From: Candidatus Rokuibacteriota bacterium
GTDB lineage: Bacteria > Methylomirabilota > Methylomirabilia > Rokubacteriales > JACPHL01
Direction: 5' to 3'
Assembly: GCA_016188625.1 (NCBI GenBank)
Contig: JACPHL010000196.1
Location: 1 to 7,505 of the forward strand
Length of the DNA stretch: 7,505 nucleotides
Positions 4,786-7,505 of the stretch are shown piece after piece. The notes under the pieces are model-generated. The model searched no databases. It was not told where the DNA came from and saw only the letters and a program-made list of their open reading frames with translations. The first letter of the stretch is position 1, and each line of letters begins with the position of its first letter. Both the position numbers and the translations under genes were made by a program.

Positions 4786-5229
4786 ATGTCCCAGCGCATC
4801 CTGATCGTGGAACCCGAGCCGCACGCCCGGGAGGGGTTGCGGGCGATCCTCGCGGGGGTGGGGCACGAGGTCGTCGTGGCCGCCGACATCCCCGGCGGGT
4901 TCGAGCACCTGACCGCGCGACCGTTCGATGTCCTGCTCCTGGACGCGGATCTCTCCCGTCGGGAGGTCGTGCTCAGCGTGCTCGACCTCCTACGGCTCGC
5001 CCGGATGCGGGACGGGCGGGCGAGCGGGGTCCTGCTGACCAGCAGCGCCGAGGATCTCCCGAACGACCTGGCTTCGGAGGGGGTCGTGGCCGTCCTGGAA
5101 CGGCCCGTCGAGCTCGCCCGGTTGCGGCAGGCGCTGGAGACCGCCGGGGCCCGATCCGCGAGGGCAGGGAAGGCCCGGCCGTCGGGATCGAGATCGGGGG
5201 AGAGGGAGGAGAGGAGGACGACGGGATGA
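4786..5229 (+). CDS. Stand-alone CheY-like receiver protein, degenerate active site
   Basis: A 147-residue protein with a single receiver domain over about residues 3-120 and no output domain. The beta-1 motif ILIVEPEP replaces the usual IVDDD pair with Glu9-Pro10. The phospho-acceptor Asp53 is kept (FDVLLLDADL). The Thr/Ser switch is kept (VLLTSS, Thr85). The conserved Lys before Pro in beta-5 is Arg106 (VLERPVE). Loss of the acidic pair and the Lys suggests weak, altered or absent phosphorylation. The last 27 residues are a basic, Ser/Arg/Gly-rich tail, partly encoded by the next gene's ribosome binding site. The start at 4786 begins the domain directly (MSQRILIVE) and follows GAGGG by about 12 nt; GTG 4756 is almost on the transcription start. 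Its stop overlaps the next start (ATGA). No histidine kinase is present. Confidence 0.8.
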   Translation: MSQRILIVEPEPHAREGLRAILAGVGHEVVVAADIPGGFEHLTARPFDVLLLDADLSRREVVLSVLDLLRLARMRDGRASGVLLTSSAEDLPNDLASEGVVAVLERPVELARLRQALETAGARSARAGKARPSGSRSGEREERRTTG

Positions 5230-5825
5230 AGGGGATCAGGCAGCTCTTCGCGCTGATCGTGGTCTTCGCGGCCTTTGGCTGCAGCGGCGGCGGATCGGCG
5301 GGCGCGCCGACGACGCCGACGACGTCCGCAAGCGCCGGAGAGGGCACGGCGACCGTCCTGCTCACGGACAGCCCGTTCAGCGACGCCCAGGCCGTGCTCG
5401 TGACCTTCACCGAGGTGAGCGCTCACCGGAGCGGCGGGGGGTGGGAGACGATCCCGTTCTCGCCGCCGAGCGCCAGTCGCACCTGCGATCTGAAGCAGCT
5501 CCAGGGCGCCCAGGACATCCTGGGGACCGGGCCGCTCCCCCAGGGGCACTACACCCAGATCCGCCTGATGGTCTCCGAGGCGACCCTGTACTTCGACAAC
5601 CCCGCGGGCGGCCCCGCCTGCGCCCCGGCGATCGCCGCCCCGGCGGGCGCGAGCGCGCCGCTCGAGATCCCGTCCGGGGAGGTCAAGCTCAACCGGGAGT
5701 TCGACGTGACCTCGGGCGACGTGACGACCATCACCCTGGACTTCGAAGGGGAGCGCTCCATCCACCAGACCGGGAGCGTGACATTCATGATGAAGCCGGT
5801 GATCGCGGTGGTGAGCGTTCAGTGA
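5226..5825 (+). CDS. DUF4382-like lipoprotein
   Basis: A 199-residue protein with a lipoprotein signal (FAAFGC; Cys19 lipidated, followed by Ser-Gly-Gly-Gly) and a Thr/Ala-rich linker to about residue 39. The rest fits DUF4382: TVLLTDSPF (43-51), VTFTEVSAH (59-67), W73, CDLKQLQGA, LPQGHYTQIRL (104-114), EIPSGEVKLNREFDV (147-161), TLDFEGERSIHQTG (170-183) and FMMKPVI (187-193). This is a beta-rich, probably Ig-like fold on the cell surface or periplasmic face; the function is unknown. An internal Cys pair (Cys87, Cys132) could form a disulphide. GAGGAGG lies 8 nt before the ATG, which overlaps the receiver stop, so the two are translationally coupled. Confidence 0.82.
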   Translation: MKGIRQLFALIVVFAAFGCSGGGSAGAPTTPTTSASAGEGTATVLLTDSPFSDAQAVLVTFTEVSAHRSGGGWETIPFSPPSASRTCDLKQLQGAQDILGTGPLPQGHYTQIRLMVSEATLYFDNPAGGPACAPAIAAPAGASAPLEIPSGEVKLNREFDVTSGDVTTITLDFEGERSIHQTGSVTFMMKPVIAVVSVQ

Positions 5826-5877
5826 GAAGCGGATCCGGGATGAGACAGCATTCGCATCGGTCACGGAGGGGCCTGGC

Positions 5878-6498
5878 ATGAGCACAACGTGGCGGCGTCT
5901 TGAAGTCGTGGCGGTCGTGATCTTGGCGGCCCTGGTGTGGGCGGCGCCGGTGGGCGCGCAGGAGCAGGAGAAGCCGTCGCCCGCTCAGTCCGGGCAGCCG
6001 ACGGCGTCCTCGCCGGCGCTGGGGATCGGCGGTCGGGCCGGCTGGCTGCGCTCCGACGACGCCGACGACACCACCCTCCACGGCGGGGCCCAGCTCCGGC
6101 TGCGTCTCCTGCCGATCCTCGGCCTGGAGGGCTCGATCGACTACCGGAAGGAGGAGTTCGACAACGGCCGGATCGAGATCAAGAGCTACCCCGTGCTCGT
6201 CTCGGCCCTGCTCTACCCGATCCCCACCGCGCCCATCCAGCCGTACCTGATCGGCGGGGTGGGCTGGTACTTCAACCGGATCGAGATCGAGGGGGGGCGC
6301 AGCGACGAGACGCAGCGGTTCGGGGTCCACATCGGCCCCGGGATCGACATCCCCATCACGCCCCAGGTGGTGCTGAACGGCGACATCCGCTGGTACTTCC
6401 TCGATGTGGACTCGAAGAGGGTGCGCGAGGCGCGCCGCCGCGACCTCGACACCGACGGCTGGCCCGCGACCGTCGGCGTGACGTTCTACTTCCGCTAG
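5878..6498 (+). CDS. Small outer-membrane beta-barrel protein (OmpW/OprF-barrel type)
   Basis: A 206-residue protein with a signal peptide (cleavage after Ala27, VGA-Q) and a Gln/Ser/Pro linker to about residue 46. Alternating hydrophobic/polar strands follow at roughly 48-57, 67-77, 81-90, 98-112, 120-137, 144-160, 163-177 and 195-205. Eight strands match the small 8-stranded barrels (outer-membrane beta-barrel domain family). Recognisable stretches are QPYLIGGVGWYFNRIEI and the aromatic C-terminal strand VGVTFYFR, with Phe next to last. Such proteins serve as structural or small-solute outer-membrane proteins; the ligand is unknown. GGAGGG is 7 nt upstream of the ATG. It lies 52 bp after the lipoprotein gene, with no terminator seen, so it is probably in the same unit. 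Confidence 0.8.
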   Translation: MSTTWRRLEVVAVVILAALVWAAPVGAQEQEKPSPAQSGQPTASSPALGIGGRAGWLRSDDADDTTLHGGAQLRLRLLPILGLEGSIDYRKEEFDNGRIEIKSYPVLVSALLYPIPTAPIQPYLIGGVGWYFNRIEIEGGRSDETQRFGVHIGPGIDIPITPQVVLNGDIRWYFLDVDSKRVREARRRDLDTDGWPATVGVTFYFR

Positions 6499-6589
6499 GG
6501 GCGGCTTGGAGCCGACACGGGCGGCCGCCCCGGCGGAGACCCCGAGGGCATCCGCGGATGCCCGGCATCCAGGAGAGGAGGAGTTGACG

Positions 6590-7153
6590 ATGAGGAGATG
6601 GTTGACGGTCATGCTGGCAGTGGCTCTGGCCATGGGGCTCGGCGCCGGACCGGCGCTCGGGCAGGAATCCACGGCCAAGGCCGACAAGGAACTGACCACG
6701 GAAGGCCGGAAGATCGACAAGGCTGCGGCCGGGGCCGATGCGGGCCAGGTCACGTCCCGGATCGTGGAGGAGTGGCAGGGGACCAAGTTCAAATTCGACG
6801 CCACGAGCGACCCGCGCCCGCTCACCGCGCAGGACGTGCAGGATCTGCGCGCCAAGGGGCTCGGATACGGGGAGATCTCGATCCTGCTCGGGCTGACGGC
6901 CAACCAGCCGAACCCGGACACCGCGAAGCCGCTGAACGAGGTGCTGGCCCTGCGACAGGGCGGCAAGGGCTGGGGGGAAGTCGCTACGGAGCTGGGGTAC
7001 AAGAACCTCGGCTCGGTGATGAAGAGCGTGAAGGCGACCGAAAAGGGGATCTCCCAGGCCGCCAAGGCCGGCAAGCCCGAGATGGGCAAGCCCGAGAAGG
7101 CGAACGGTGATCGGAAGCCCGAGGGTGCCCGCCCAGACGGCACCGGCCCCTGA
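6590..7153 (+). CDS. Secreted protein with a two-fold internal repeat, unknown function
   Basis: A 187-residue protein. The signal peptide is followed by QES after a likely ALG cleavage at residue 24. A helical, charged region (28-62) is followed by two similar segments: DVQDLRAKGLGYGEISILLGL (82-102) and NEVLALRQGGKGWGEVATELGY (116-137). Both share a Leu-x-x-(Lys/Gly)-Gly-x-G-(Tyr/Trp)-G-Glu-(Ile/Val) core and look like helix-turn-helix hairpins. The last 30 residues are a Lys/Gly/Pro-rich tail (AGKPEMGKPEK), probably disordered and perhaps able to bind acidic surfaces. I do not recognise a named family. AGGAGG (6576-6581) lies 8 nt before the ATG at 6590, and the signal peptide begins there, so an in-frame ATG at 6506 is rejected. 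It is 91 bp after the barrel gene. Confidence 0.75.
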   Translation: MRRWLTVMLAVALAMGLGAGPALGQESTAKADKELTTEGRKIDKAAAGADAGQVTSRIVEEWQGTKFKFDATSDPRPLTAQDVQDLRAKGLGYGEISILLGLTANQPNPDTAKPLNEVLALRQGGKGWGEVATELGYKNLGSVMKSVKATEKGISQAAKAGKPEMGKPEKANGDRKPEGARPDGTGP

Positions 7154-7175
7154 AGAGCCGAGGCCAGGGATCGAG

Positions 7176-7490
7176 ATGAAGACTCCCCCGCCACCGAGCG
7201 CGCCGGGATTGCGGTTCGAGCCGGGGCAGCCGCGCGAGATCAACCGGGTGCGGGAGGAGGAGCTCTACCCCACCCGGATACGGGCGCGGCACGAGCCGGC
7301 GTTCCTCGCGCCGCTGACGGTGACGGTCCCGACGGGCCCGGGGACGGCGGTGCGCGCGGGGCTCGCCGGGTGGACGGCGCCGCGGGTGCCGAACGACGAT
7401 CGCGAGGCGACCGGCGCCGCGGCCTTCGGCCTAACGTTCGCCTGGGACTTCCCGGCCCCGGCCGGGGAGAAGACCGCCCCGGAGCGGTGA
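7176..7490 (+). CDS. Hypothetical protein, proline-rich N-terminus
   Basis: A 104-residue frame that starts 22 nt after the preceding stop and ends at TGA just before a palindrome. The N-terminus is MKTPPPPSAPG, with no signal peptide. The middle is charged (REINRVREEELYPTRIRAR), and the C-terminus has alternating beta-like stretches (LAPLTVTVPT, GAAAFGLTFAWDF). I do not recognise it. The ribosome binding site is weak (AGGGA about 6 nt upstream), and a GTG at 7107 inside the previous gene is an alternative start. The frame is long for its position, follows its neighbours closely on the same strand and is closed by a hairpin, which favours a real gene. Confidence 0.55.
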   Translation: MKTPPPPSAPGLRFEPGQPREINRVREEELYPTRIRARHEPAFLAPLTVTVPTGPGTAVRAGLAGWTAPRVPNDDREATGAAAFGLTFAWDFPAPAGEKTAPER

Positions 7491-7505
7491 GGGGGACTGT
7501 CCCCC
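7491..7505 (+). terminator. Perfect palindrome after the last gene (possible terminator or REP-like unit)
   Basis: GGGGGACTGTCCCCC begins directly after the TGA of the last gene. GGGGGA and TCCCCC pair around CTG. The window ends here, so a following T-run or further repeat units cannot be seen. Confidence 0.4.

Noticed and set aside
4698-7194. Long minus-strand ORFs opposite unit 3
   Set aside because: They oppose five plus-strand genes, most with good ribosome binding sites, signal peptides and known folds. Their composition is low-complexity, as expected of antisense frames in GC-rich DNA.
1-7505. CRISPR arrays, tRNA or rRNA genes, insertion sequences, riboswitches
   Set aside because: I saw no regularly spaced direct repeats, no tRNA- or rRNA-like sequence, no transposase motif and no riboswitch core that I recognise.

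Overview
The window is GC-rich (roughly two thirds G+C by eye) and densely coded. It has strong GGAGG-type ribosome binding sites, many Sec signal peptides and lipoboxes, and an outer-membrane barrel, so it comes from a diderm bacterium. The gene mix (orphan MlaC-type protein, DUF1344- and DUF4382-type proteins, many small secreted proteins) suggests an uncultured lineage such as Methylomirabilota/Rokubacteria or a deltaproteobacterium-like group. That placement is inference; no marker gene is present.

Layout. Positions 1-161 hold the 3' end of a small DUF1344-like gene, followed by a strong hairpin. Unit 1 has a sigma-54-type promoter at 493-508 and then three genes joined by ATGA overlaps: a DksA/TraR-like zinc-finger protein, a small secreted protein and an MlaC/Ttg2D-like protein. 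Unit 2 has a sigma-54-type promoter at 2250-2265 and then a complete DUF1344-like paralogue of the gene at the left edge and a membrane-anchored coiled-coil protein. A minus-strand trypsin-like lipoprotein (3116-3931) and a plus-strand membrane-anchored BON-like protein (3984-4490) diverge from a 52-bp gap. Unit 3 has a sigma-54-type promoter at 4727-4742 and then a degenerate CheY-like receiver, a DUF4382-like lipoprotein, a small outer-membrane barrel, a secreted protein with an internal repeat and a final unrecognised ORF. The window ends in a perfect palindrome.

The most notable feature is non-coding. All three long intergenic regions carry the same arrangement: (a) an upstream element with a T-tract and, about 20 bp later, a GGWAAATSTTACATC box; (b) a TTTT tract whose last T lies exactly 39 bp before the -24 GG in all three cases; (c) a sigma-54-type -24/-12 promoter. 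The GGWAAATSTTACATC box lies 87-100 bp upstream of the -24 GG. This looks like the upstream activating sequence of one enhancer-binding protein driving three neighbouring units. The genes so controlled are mostly exported envelope proteins, with one putative RNA-polymerase-binding regulator and one receiver protein. The activator gene is not in the window. I infer a local sigma-54 regulon for envelope remodelling or stress; its signal cannot be read from the sequence.
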